DNA from: Nocardiopsis metallicus
GTDB lineage: Bacteria; Actinomycetota; Actinomycetes; Streptosporangiales; Streptosporangiaceae
DNA length: 64,000 nucleotides
Direction of reading: 5' to 3'
Assembly (NCBI RefSeq): GCF_014201115.1
Contig: NZ_JACHDO010000001.1
Span: 2,914,001-2,978,000 of the forward strand
Positions 8,637-16,440 of this stretch are shown here, in pieces. How positions within the stretch are numbered: position 1 is the first letter of the stretch; each line of letters begins with the position of its first letter. A model generated the notes under the pieces. That model was not told the DNA's origin and did not search any database. It saw only the letters and a program-made list of their open reading frames with translations. The translations under genes and the position numbers were made by a program.

Positions 8637-9832
8637 CTACCACCCCACCCGGGGCCGGGCTGGCCCGAGCCCTGGCCACCACTGGCACCTTGACCGACCC
8701 TCTGTGGCACCGAGCAGTCCTCGCCACCGACCGATCCGCCTTCCTCCCCGAGACGATCTACGGACCCGACCCAGCCCACCCCGGGTGGGAGTGCCCCATC
8801 ACCCGCACGGATCCACGATGGGACCGATGGGTAGCTGGCGACTTCGCTCTCGTCACCCAGGTCGATGACGGCGAACCTGTGGGCGAGGACGGGCGGGGAC
8901 GGTTGCCGACGTCCAGCATCAGCCAACCGTCCCTGGTCCTGCGGATGCTCCAGGCCCTCGACGCCCGGGAGGGTCACCGGGTGTTGGAGATCGGAACGGG
9001 CACCGGCTACAACACGGCCTTGTTGTGTCACGCGCTGGGTGAGGACTCGGTGGTGTCGGTCGAGATCGACCCGGGGCTGGCCGAGACCGCAGTGAAGAAT
9101 CTCGCGCAGGCCGGCCACCACCCGACGGTCGTGGCAGCCGACGCGGCCGGGGCCCCGGAGGTTGGCGAGAACGAGTTCGACAGGGTGTTGTCGACCGTCG
9201 CGGCGCGCGGTGAAGTCCCGTTCTCGTGGGTGGAGCGGAGCGCGAGGTACGGGATCATCGTGACCCCGTTCGAGGTGGGCAACACACCCGGGGTCCTGCT
9301 GAAGCTCCGGGTTCACGGGGACGGGACCGCGACCGGGCACTTCATCGGTGACGCTCCGTTCATGGTGCTGCGGTCCCAGCGGCCGGATCAGCGCCGGGTC
9401 CGTGAGCTGGTGGACGAGGACGCGCCAGGGGCGACGGACGGTCTGATCGAGTTCAACCCGAGGGTGGTCGCCTACCGCAACACCGGGTGGCAACTCGCCT
9501 TGGGGCATCTGGTGCCGGACCTGCGCTACGCGGTCTACGAGGCAGCCGAGGAGCGTCCGGAGTGGGCTGGGGAAGCGACCGTCTATGTGGCCACACCGGA
9601 CGGGTCCTGGGCGCTGGGCGAGTACACCCCCGAAGGTGGCCCATACGAGACCCGTCAAGACGGGTCCCGGGACCTGTGGGCCGAGATCGCCGCTGCGTGG
9701 GATGAGTGGACCCGCTTTGGCTCCCCCGATCGGGACCGGTTGGGGGTCACCGTGGGCGAACACTGGACACACCTGTGGGTCGATACCCCGGCTGGTGTGC
9801 TGAACCCGAAACAGCGAAAGCGCTCTCGCTAG
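8633..9832 (+). CDS. PIMT-type O-methyltransferase (RiPP tailoring type), second copy
   Basis: A 399-residue paralogue of the enzyme at 6008, with SSISQPSLV at about 94-102, SAM motif I LEIGTGTGYN at 118-127 and SVEIDP at about 142-147. The whole length aligns, including the C-terminal extension ending in LWVDTP. The ATG at 8633 overlaps the precursor stop. Methylation of an Asp in the upstream 45-residue peptide is inferred. Divergence from the first copy together with a different precursor core suggests two products rather than a recent duplication. Confidence 0.85.
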   Translation: MTTTPPGAGLARALATTGTLTDPLWHRAVLATDRSAFLPETIYGPDPAHPGWECPITRTDPRWDRWVAGDFALVTQVDDGEPVGEDGRGRLPTSSISQPSLVLRMLQALDAREGHRVLEIGTGTGYNTALLCHALGEDSVVSVEIDPGLAETAVKNLAQAGHHPTVVAADAAGAPEVGENEFDRVLSTVAARGEVPFSWVERSARYGIIVTPFEVGNTPGVLLKLRVHGDGTATGHFIGDAPFMVLRSQRPDQRRVRELVDEDAPGATDGLIEFNPRVVAYRNTGWQLALGHLVPDLRYAVYEAAEERPEWAGEATVYVATPDGSWALGEYTPEGGPYETRQDGSRDLWAEIAAAWDEWTRFGSPDRDRLGVTVGEHWTHLWVDTPAGVLNPKQRKRSR

Positions 9833-9994
9833 GGTTGAGCCGTCGAGGTGGTCCGGGTTATGGCGTGGTTCTTAACCCGCCGGCACTCTGACCCCGTGCG
9901 CACAATCGGCCTCTTACTCTGTTCCCCTGCCGCCGCACCGGTGACGTGGCTACCGTGGGCCGGACCCTGCACTCCCAACCCACGAGAACCACTC

Positions 9995-10648
9995 ATGGCC
10001 TACCCGACCTCCACGGTGACCGAGTACTGGGACCGTTACGCCAGCGGTGTCAATGCCGAATCCGACCTGGAAGCGGCGTTCGGATGGACTCAGTGGGACG
10101 GGCGCGGGCCGGGCTGTGAACTGCTCGGCGACCCCGGCTCTGCGTTGGAGCTGGGGTGTGGCCGCAGGGTCGAGGTCGCTGCCCTGGCCCGAGCCGGGAT
10201 CAAGGCCGAAGGCGTCGATGTCTCACCCGTCCAGGTGGAACAGTCGCGCGAGCGGTGGCGACCGTTGGGGGCCAGCTTCCACCAGGGCGACGTGATCGCG
10301 TTCCTGGAAGCAGCCGAGCAGCGCTGGGACGCGATCTACTCGGTGTGGGGTGCGGTGTGGTTCAGCGACCCGCGTGTGCTTCTGCCGCTGGTGCGGGAGA
10401 GGTTGGCACCGGGCGGGCGGTTGGTGTTCTCCCATGCTGAGCCGGTCCCTGGCTCGTCGGGGCCGCAGGGGATGTACGGGGGCGGGTTTCGAGGGCGGCG
10501 GGTGTGGCTGCACCAGTGGGCCGCTACACCGGAGGAGTGGGAGGAGCTACTGCAAGCGGCCGGGTTCGTCGGTCCCCGGGTGTGGGTCGAGCCAGCTCCG
10601 CAACCAGACCACGTGGGCACCTTGATCGGGGTGGCGCACCAGGGTTAA
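9995..10648 (+). CDS. Class I SAM-dependent methyltransferase
   Basis: A 217-residue Rossmann methyltransferase. Motif I LELGCGRRVEV lies at about 51-61, acidic motif VDVSPVQVEQS follows, and GGRLVFSH is the post-motif III strand. The ATG at 9995 is preferred; the frame extends upstream to 9848 without a good site. It is 160 bp downstream of the second PIMT gene in the same direction. The IS4-family element is inserted exactly at the stop codon, whose TAA lies in the 10-bp target duplication, so the protein is intact. A small-molecule or peptide methyl transfer is expected; substrate unknown. Confidence 0.8.
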   Translation: MAYPTSTVTEYWDRYASGVNAESDLEAAFGWTQWDGRGPGCELLGDPGSALELGCGRRVEVAALARAGIKAEGVDVSPVQVEQSRERWRPLGASFHQGDVIAFLEAAEQRWDAIYSVWGAVWFSDPRVLLPLVRERLAPGGRLVFSHAEPVPGSSGPQGMYGGGFRGRRVWLHQWAATPEEWEELLQAAGFVGPRVWVEPAPQPDHVGTLIGVAHQG

Positions 10649-10651
10649 CCC

Positions 10652-12151
10652 CAATGCCGTGTAGTTAAGGTTCTGGGTGCTGTGTCAAGGGCCTGGCCCA
10701 GCCAGGATGTCGATGCTGATGGTGGCCTTGTAACTGGTCCGGTCAACCACGCCCTTCGCGTTGTACTTGGAGATCGCGCGTTTGACCACGCGGGGTCGGG
10801 TCCGGATACGCCGATCGGGCAACAGATCAGCCAACACCCGGCGACCGATGACACCGACCAGATCGATCACCGCTGAAGCGATCACCCCCGCGGCCTGGAT
10901 GACCAGGTCGCGGGCGGTGTTGAGCGCAACAGTGAAACTGGCCCGGTCAGGATCGACACCGCCGCGGGCCGCAGTGGCATCGGCCATCGCCAAACGCAGT
11001 ACCTGATAGGTGACCAGCAGCGCGTAGACCTCCTGGTCGATCCCGCCCGGGGTACGGGCCCGCAGCACACGCCCGCCCAGCAGGGTGGACTTGATCTCAA
11101 GGTAGGCGGTCTCGATCTCCCAACGCTGGTGGTAGAGCCGCACCAGCCCGGCAGCGGGATGGGCCCGGTGACCGGTCAAGGTGGTGGCCAGCCGGTAATC
11201 GACCGTGCGGCGGCCCTGGGTGGTGGCGACGGTGATCTGGCATTCGATGACGCGAACCCGAAGCGCGCCCATCCGCGACAGGTAGGAGCCATCGCTCAGC
11301 CGGGCCAGGACCGGCAGCCTACGGCTCATCTTCACCCTGACCAAGACGTGAGCGCCGGTAGCAGCGATGTATTTGAGCAGGTCCTGGGCGGCGAAGTTGC
11401 GGTCCAAGAGCACGAGCATCCCCTCACCCAGGCTGCGCAACAGTGCCGGGGCGTAGGTGGTCTCGCCGCGGGTGGTGGGCCCGAAACAGGTGTCGATGAG
11501 CGTGCGGGTGCCGCAGGAGACCAGTGCGAGCAGCCGCAGGGAGGGGTAGCTGGAGCCGCCGTTGTGCGAGCCGTGCTTGGTGTAGCGCCTCAGGTTGGCT
11601 GGACTGTCAGGGACCGACATGGTGGTGCCGTCGATCGCACAGACCAGCAGGCCCCGCCACCGCGTTCCGGGGGTGGCGATGCCCGCTGCCGGGCCGCGTA
11701 GCAGGTCGAGTAGCCAACGTAGCGGCGCGGCCCCGACCCGGGTGCGGGCCTGGGCCAGCGCGCTGGCGGTGGGTGCGGACACGCTCAGGCCCTTCAGGCC
11801 CGATGTGAGGCGCTGCCATACCTGTGACCAGCCCATATCGGGGAACAGAGCTGCTGCCAGCAGGAGGTAGACCACGACTCGGGAGGGCAGGTCCCGGATC
11901 CGTTTTTGTGTCCTGTGGGTCTGGTCCAGTGCGTGGTCGACCATCTCGAAGGGGATGATGCGGGTGAGTTCGCCGAGGTGGCCCGGGGCGAAGGCCCCGG
12001 ACGCGACTGTGAACGGTTGGGAGATGGCACACTGGGTGTCCAACGGAGCTCCTGCTGAACGGTGATCGTGGTTGACACGGTTCTAGCAGGAGCTCCGTCC
12101 TGGTTTCAGGTGATTTGACACACCCGCGCTTCGCCTAACTACACGGCATTG
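10652..12151. mobile_element. IS4-family insertion sequence, 1,500 bp, intact
   Basis: Terminal inverted repeats are CAATGCCGTGTAGTTA at 10652-10667 and its complement ending at 12151 (16 bp perfect, then near-matching). The element is flanked by the 10-bp direct repeat GGGTTAACCC at 10642-10651 and 12152-12161. That sequence is itself palindromic, so it is either the target duplication or a preferred palindromic target. One transposase gene fills the element. It separates the 9995 methyltransferase from the radical SAM unit and may block read-through. Confidence 0.9.
10685..12043 (-). CDS. IS4-family transposase
   Basis: A 452-residue DDE transposase with catalytic Asp residues in VCAIDGTTM and VLLDRNF, and the IS4 YREK signature in LYHQRWEIETAYLEIK (Y-x2-R-x3-E-x6-K). 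No frameshift or internal stop, so probably active. It is the only gene of the surrounding element. Confidence 0.92.
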   Translation of the reverse strand: MDTQCAISQPFTVASGAFAPGHLGELTRIIPFEMVDHALDQTHRTQKRIRDLPSRVVVYLLLAAALFPDMGWSQVWQRLTSGLKGLSVSAPTASALAQARTRVGAAPLRWLLDLLRGPAAGIATPGTRWRGLLVCAIDGTTMSVPDSPANLRRYTKHGSHNGGSSYPSLRLLALVSCGTRTLIDTCFGPTTRGETTYAPALLRSLGEGMLVLLDRNFAAQDLLKYIAATGAHVLVRVKMSRRLPVLARLSDGSYLSRMGALRVRVIECQITVATTQGRRTVDYRLATTLTGHRAHPAAGLVRLYHQRWEIETAYLEIKSTLLGGRVLRARTPGGIDQEVYALLVTYQVLRLAMADATAARGGVDPDRASFTVALNTARDLVIQAAGVIASAVIDLVGVIGRRVLADLLPDRRIRTRPRVVKRAISKYNAKGVVDRTSYKATISIDILAGPGP

Positions 12152-12182
12152 GGGTTAACCCTGTTCAATACGTCGCCAGCGG

Positions 12183-12271
12183 GGTGAATGGCAACCCGGC
12201 TAGCTGGGGTGGTCTGCGGTTGGCCGCTTTCAGCCAAACCCGCGACAACCCAACCACACACCGTTACGATC
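12183..12271 (+). promoter_or_regulatory. Shared upstream element, copy 2
   Basis: Second copy of the element at 8381-8463. It carries GGTGAATGGCAACCCGGCT, inverted pair TTGGC (12220-12224) / GCCAA (12233-12237), and a GTTACGAT box that could be a -10. It lies just inside the right flank of the IS4 element and 60 bp before the radical SAM GTG, so the radical SAM unit keeps its own promoter despite the insertion. Confidence 0.55.
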
Positions 12272-12334
12272 ATGGCGGCCCCGTCTCCCCAGATGGCAAC
12301 ACACCTCAACCCCGATGGAGAAGAGGACACGTGA
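12272..12334 (+). CDS. Mini-ORF overlapping the radical SAM start (20 aa)
   Basis: A 20-codon frame whose stop overlaps the radical SAM GTG by four bases. The predicted peptide ends HLNPDGEEDT, which contains an Asp-Gly pair. It could be a leader peptide that couples translation, or a very small precursor. Overlap arrangement is the only support; it may be chance. Confidence 0.25.
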   Translation: MAAPSPQMATHLNPDGEEDT

Positions 12335-13197
12335 CCATCACCCCCGACGCCCCACCCCGAACCCGCCCCGGAATGCTCTGGCTCGACCTCACCCGCCAGT
12401 GCCAACTCGAATGCGCCCACTGCTACAACAACTCCGGACCCAACGGCGACCACGGCGAGATGACCCGAACCGACTGGTTCCGCGTGGTGGACCAGGCCGC
12501 CGACACCGAAACCCGCCACGTCCAGCTCATCGGCGGAGAACCGACACTCCACCCCGACGCCCCAGCGATCGCCGAGCACGCTCTCGGGCGCGGGCTGAAC
12601 GTGGAGGTGTACTCCAACCTCGTCCACGTCTCCCCCGCCTGGTGGGCGCTGCTCCAGCACTCCGGCATGTCGCTGGCTACCTCCTACTACTCGGCCGCCC
12701 CGGCCCGGCACAACCTGATGACCGGCCGCCCTGCTTCGCACCGCCACACCCGGGCGAACATCGTCCGCGCACTGGAACTGAGGGTGCCGCTGCGGGTTTC
12801 GATCATCACCCCAGACAATGAAGGGGTCGAGGAGACCCGAGCCGAACTCGAAACCCTCGGAGTGCGATGGATCGGCGTTGACCACGTTCGCCCCTATGGG
12901 CGAGGAGCCCAAGGGCAGGAACCCGACTGCTCCGGGCTGTGTGGGGCGTGCGGCAACGGTCGTGCCTCGATCGGACCGGACGGCACCGTGTCCCCGTGCG
13001 TGTTCTCCACGTGGATGAGCGCGGGCAACGTCCTCCAGGAGCCGCTGGCAGATATCCTGACCGGCCCCGACATGACCCAAGCCCGAAACGAGATCACAGC
13101 CGGAAAGAACGACCCGCCGCCAAACCCCATCCCTTGCGAACCGGACCGCTGGTGCTGCCCCGGAGTCCCCGACAGCGGCTGCACACCTCGAAGGTGA
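12331..13197 (+). CDS. Radical SAM protein with SPASM-like Cys cluster
   Basis: A 288-residue protein. The [4Fe-4S]/SAM motif CQLECAHC lies at C24-C28-C31, followed by IGGEPTLHPD (the GGE SAM-contact motif). A C-terminal Cys-rich stretch (CSGLCGACGNGRASIGPDG...C) and CEPDRWCCPG suggest an auxiliary cluster of SPASM/twitch type. GTG 12331 is preceded by GGAGAAGAGG. Such short radical SAM enzymes often modify ribosomal peptides. It shares its upstream element with the second peptide-PIMT unit and is followed 5 bp later by a phosphotransferase. Confidence 0.85.
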   Translation: MTITPDAPPRTRPGMLWLDLTRQCQLECAHCYNNSGPNGDHGEMTRTDWFRVVDQAADTETRHVQLIGGEPTLHPDAPAIAEHALGRGLNVEVYSNLVHVSPAWWALLQHSGMSLATSYYSAAPARHNLMTGRPASHRHTRANIVRALELRVPLRVSIITPDNEGVEETRAELETLGVRWIGVDHVRPYGRGAQGQEPDCSGLCGACGNGRASIGPDGTVSPCVFSTWMSAGNVLQEPLADILTGPDMTQARNEITAGKNDPPPNPIPCEPDRWCCPGVPDSGCTPRR

Positions 13198-13202
13198 CGA
13201 CC

Positions 13203-13979
13203 ATGGAACTGCCGTACAAGGACCTCATCCTGCCGTACACCGGCCCCATCACCGACATGCGGCCTGTCCAAGGCGGCAGCGGGTTCTCCACCACCGCGCT
13301 GGTCACCAGCGGAGAAGGCGAGTTCTTCGTCAAAGGGGTACCGAACCGGCCCGGCGGACGCTTGGACTCCGTGGTCCGGGAGGGCCTGATCAACCCAGCC
13401 CTAACCGGCATCGCACCGACCCTGCGCTGGAAGGTCGAGGGGCAGCCATGGTTCGTGCTCGGGTTCGACGTGGTCCAGGGCCGGGTTGCCGAGTACACAC
13501 CCGGCGAAGACCACGACCTGTCCCAGGTGGTGGGGCTGATCGACCGGATCGCGGCGGTGGAACTCCCCTCGGAAGCGGCAGGGTGGGCGGAAAGCCGGTG
13601 GGATCGGTTCACCGACACCCCCCAACTCTTGGCCGGCGACACGCTCCTGTACACCGACATCCAGCCTGACAACGTCCTCATCGGCGCTGACCGATCGTGG
13701 ATTGTGGACTGGGAGTGGCCGACTGTCGGGGCCGCGTTCCTGACCCCGGCGTGCCTGGTGGTGCAGCTCATCGCCTCTGGGCACACCCCCGCCGAGGCTG
13801 AAACGTGGGTGGACGGCTGTGAGACGTGGAAGGCCGCGGACCCCGAAGCCATCAACGCGTTCGCGCGGGCGCATGTGGGGATTCAGCGTTGGGTGGTCGA
13901 GGCGAGGCCCGAAGAGGAGTGGAGGAAGTTTATGTTGGCGGCTGCGGAGGCGTGGGCAGAGCACCGGGGCGTGCGGTAG
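13203..13979 (+). CDS. Phosphotransferase (APH fold)
   Basis: A 258-residue protein with an APH catalytic loop LYTDIQPDNVLIG (D...N, the usual His replaced by Thr) and metal-binding IVDWEWPTVG. It starts 5 bp after the radical SAM stop, so the two are one transcription unit. Kinases of this fold are found in peptide and antibiotic loci as self-resistance or tailoring enzymes; which applies here is unknown. Confidence 0.75.
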   Translation: MELPYKDLILPYTGPITDMRPVQGGSGFSTTALVTSGEGEFFVKGVPNRPGGRLDSVVREGLINPALTGIAPTLRWKVEGQPWFVLGFDVVQGRVAEYTPGEDHDLSQVVGLIDRIAAVELPSEAAGWAESRWDRFTDTPQLLAGDTLLYTDIQPDNVLIGADRSWIVDWEWPTVGAAFLTPACLVVQLIASGHTPAEAETWVDGCETWKAADPEAINAFARAHVGIQRWVVEARPEEEWRKFMLAAAEAWAEHRGVR

Positions 13980-14051
13980 ACACGTTCGGGTCTTTGGTCC
14001 TGGTGGTGTGTGACGCCTCCGGGGTAGCCTGTGCCCGCTGAACATGGACCA

Positions 14052-14078
14052 GCCCCGCCCAATACACCTGGGCGGGGC
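14052..14078. terminator. Bidirectional terminator-like hairpin
   Basis: Perfect 10-bp stem GCCCCGCCCA / TGGGCGGGGC with a 7-nt loop, lying between convergent genes ending at 13979 (+) and 14096 (-). No long T-tract follows, as is common in actinomycetes. Confidence 0.7.
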
Positions 14079-14095
14079 CGGTTTGCGCTGTCGGA

Positions 14096-14278
14096 CTACT
14101 GGCGGCGCGCTGCCGCCACCATGGCAGCCCACTCCGTAGACGGGGCTTCGAGGTAGCCCAGCTGACGGTTCTGGGTGTCACGGAACCGCGTCGCCGTGGG
14201 GCCCTCCGCGACCTCTACACAGTCGCCGCCACGTCCGTCACTGTGGGATGACTTGTGCCAGACCCACTCTTCGTTCAT
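14096..14278 (-). CDS. DUF397-domain protein
   Basis: A 60-residue protein with the canonical DUF397 pattern: W-x-KSSHS, GGDCVEVAEG, RDTQNRQLGYL and W-x-x-M near the end. It overlaps the upstream XRE/DUF5753 gene by 4 bp. This regulator + DUF397 pair is the standard actinomycete Scr1-type arrangement, linked to developmental or secondary-metabolite control. Confidence 0.9.
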   Translation of the reverse strand: MNEEWVWHKSSHSDGRGGDCVEVAEGPTATRFRDTQNRQLGYLEAPSTEWAAMVAAARRQ

Positions 14279-15084
14279 TTCAAGCCCTTCATGATGTTTT
14301 GGATCAGCTGAATGGACCGGATGGGCGACAGGGCCTCTGCTTGCAACGCCCCGAACAGCTCCGCCATCTCCTCGATCTCATCACTCTTGTCGTAAGCGGT
14401 TCCACCCAGGGTGTGTTCCATCCGCACAAGCTTGCGGTTGTCACGCATCGTCATCAATCTAAACGGTGAGCACAGACCACAGTGCTTCCGGACCTCGTCA
14501 GGGATCACCTGAAACCGGATCGTATCGTCTTCGGCCAACTGAACGATGTGCTCCAGCTGCTCGTACATGATCCGCTCATCACCGACAACCCTGTCAACGA
14601 CGATCTGGTCCACCACGAACCAAAGGATGGGCCGCTGCGGTTGCAGGTTCGGCAGCCTGCTTGCGCGGAGCTCAACTACCTCCTCGATCTCCTCGCGAGA
14701 CTTCTGGACCTGTCGAGCAGTGACGAGCACCCGTGTGTACGCGGGGATCTGAAGCAACCCCGGTATGAGGATGGGGTGGTATTCGCAGATCTTCCAGGAT
14801 CGGCGCTCGGATTCCAGCGCGTCCTTGAACCACGGCAGGACGTCCTTCTCCTCGACGATGTCCAACCATTGTTGCACCAGTTCACCATCGGTAGCGAAGA
14901 TCCTGTCCAGTTCGCGAACATGTGCCCTGATTGGGACTCTTGTCGCTCTTTCCAAGTGCCCAATCATCCCCCCGCTCAGGGCCAGCTTCTCACCAACCTC
15001 TGCCTGAGAAAGCCCAGCTCTCTTGCGGTGTCGGCGCAGCGTCGTACCGAACGGTTTCCATTCGGGTAGCACCTTGTCACTCAT
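14275..15084 (-). CDS. XRE-family regulator with DUF5753 (Scr1-type)
   Basis: A 269-residue protein. A helix-turn-helix lies at about residues 12-65 (LRRHRKRAGLSQAEVGEKL...MIGHLERA), then a DUF5753 domain starting ILIPGLLQIPAYTRVLV. It forms an operon with the DUF397 gene behind it. Known family role: DNA-binding regulator paired with a DUF397 partner. It probably controls neighbouring genes or itself. Confidence 0.9.
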   Translation of the reverse strand: MSDKVLPEWKPFGTTLRRHRKRAGLSQAEVGEKLALSGGMIGHLERATRVPIRAHVRELDRIFATDGELVQQWLDIVEEKDVLPWFKDALESERRSWKICEYHPILIPGLLQIPAYTRVLVTARQVQKSREEIEEVVELRASRLPNLQPQRPILWFVVDQIVVDRVVGDERIMYEQLEHIVQLAEDDTIRFQVIPDEVRKHCGLCSPFRLMTMRDNRKLVRMEHTLGGTAYDKSDEIEEMAELFGALQAEALSPIRSIQLIQNIMKGLK

Positions 15085-15485
15085 GGCCCCAGCTAACTAC
15101 GAAAAGGGACCCCCTACAACCCCACTACTACATTGGGGTCCTTATCGGTTGTATCACTGGCCCTCTGACCTGCGACTTGGCATAGTCGCCATCAGGCACC
15201 AAGGTGCCGTCTCTCCGGCTCGAATGAATCGGTGAGGCTCCAGCTCAGCGATTCCCGTCTGGGGAGATAGGGGGTTCTGAGCTGGACGGTCACCCCACGG
15301 ATGTCACGGTTCGTGGGGTGACCACCCCAAACACCCCGCCCTGCACCGGGCGGGAACACGTCGGCCCGCCCCAGCTGGGAGGCAAAGGCGGGCCGACCCC
15401 GAAACAGCAAAAGCCCCGGGAGCCGAAGTCGAGAGCGGCCACCGGAGCTGTAACCCCCACCCCGACGTAACCGAGGTGAAGACGA
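15085..15485. other. Intergenic region with a 12-bp inverted repeat
   Basis: About 400 bp between divergent units. It contains a perfect inverted repeat GGTCACCCCACG (15288-15299) / CGTGGGGTGACC (15312-15323), which could be an operator or terminator, and a nearby GC-rich hairpin CCCGCCC/GGGCGGG around 15335-15355. No gene is supported; the long leftward frame across it is a shadow. Confidence 0.45.
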
Positions 15486-15908
15486 ATGCAGTGTACCGCC
15501 CCCAAACCCCGCCAGAACAGGGCTGAACGGAAAGCCGACCAGATCTTCCTCGGTATCCCGCAGAACGTGCGGGAAGCCCGCGCCTGGGTGGAGACCACCC
15601 TCAAGGAGTGGGGCGTCGCCGAACCGGACCCGCTCACCCTCGTCGTCTCCGAGCTGACCACCAACGCTGTCACCCACACGCTCAGTGGTCGCCCGGGCGA
15701 AAAGTTCACCGTCAGTCTGGCCGTGTTCGAGGATCGGGTCCGCGTCAGGGTCAAGGACGCCGGCCCCAAGCCCGGCCGGACTCTCACCATCCGCAACCCC
15801 TCGCTCGAATCGAAGCACGGTCGGGGTCTGGTCCTGGTGGACATGCTGTCCTTGTCCTGGAAGCCGCTCGCCGTGGGCAGCGGCGTGCAGGCGGAGATCG
15901 CTCGATGA
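15486..15908 (+). CDS. ATP-binding anti-sigma-factor-like protein (RsbW/HATPase_c_2)
   Basis: A 140-residue GHKL-type ATPase. The N box is SELTTNAVTHT, the G1 box KDAGPKPGR and the G2-like box HGRGLVLVDML. Actinomycete genomes encode many such stand-alone kinases that bind sigma or anti-anti-sigma partners. The ATG at 15486 has a strong GAGGTGA ribosome site. A 22-codon ORF overlaps its stop. Confidence 0.85.
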   Translation: MQCTAPKPRQNRAERKADQIFLGIPQNVREARAWVETTLKEWGVAEPDPLTLVVSELTTNAVTHTLSGRPGEKFTVSLAVFEDRVRVRVKDAGPKPGRTLTIRNPSLESKHGRGLVLVDMLSLSWKPLAVGSGVQAEIAR

Positions 15909-15973
15909 GCGCCTGGGTCGTGACCATGGTGTCCACACGCCAGGACCTCCACCTGGACCAGGAACGGACCTGA
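15905..15973 (+). CDS. Small ORF coupled to the ATPase gene (22 aa)
   Basis: A 22-codon frame (starts MSAWVVTMVSTRQD) whose ATG overlaps the ATPase stop (ATGA). Such overlaps are usual between real genes in this window, but the product is tiny and unrecognised. It may be the relic of a longer gene. Confidence 0.3.
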   Translation: MSAWVVTMVSTRQDLHLDQERT

Positions 15974-16137
15974 GAGAAGAGGCGCTTGGCCGTGCTCGGC
16001 AACGCCCCCAGGCCCGCTCTCGCGGGCCTGACCCGAGACCAGGCCACACGAGCAGATGGCTCCTGATATCAGCGTGGCAACCCGACCCAGCCTCAGGGCG
16101 CCACACCTTCTCTAGAATTTCGCGAAAGGCGTGGTGA

Positions 16138-16440
16138 ATGATGTTGACGGCACCGCCGCTCCCCCAACGCCCCAGTCTGCCAGCCGGATACATTCATCGG
16201 CGCCTTCCCCGTACGCCTTCCCGGCCGTGTACTGACTACCTGGCACAGCGACAGCAAATCAGGCCCCGCGACGTTTTCGTGGCGGCCGCGCACCAGGCCG
16301 CAAGCACCCACGGGCGCCCTTCTCCTGTTCAGGAACACGACGGGGAATGGTCGCAGTTGGCATCCCTGGTACGACAAGTCCTGGACCTGCGGGGCCGTGG
16401 CAACCCCGCTCGCGCCCCAGCGAATGGAGCTCTGCGATGA
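16138..16440 (+). CDS. Hypothetical protein (100 aa)
   Basis: A 100-residue, basic protein beginning MMLTAPPLPQRPSLP, with GAAAGG upstream and an ATGA overlap with the following TPR gene. The second half (WSQLASLVRQVLDLRG) looks helical. Family not recognised; the overlap is the main support. Confidence 0.5.
   Translation: MMLTAPPLPQRPSLPAGYIHRRLPRTPSRPCTDYLAQRQQIRPRDVFVAAAHQAASTHGRPSPVQEHDGEWSQLASLVRQVLDLRGRGNPARAPANGALR

Noticed and set aside
8612..9772. 386-codon leftward ORF
   Set aside because: Antisense to the second PIMT gene; composition typical of high-GC shadow frames.
10640..10651. Possible truncation of the methyltransferase by the IS4 element
   Set aside because: The stop codon lies in the duplicated target and the C-terminus is intact.
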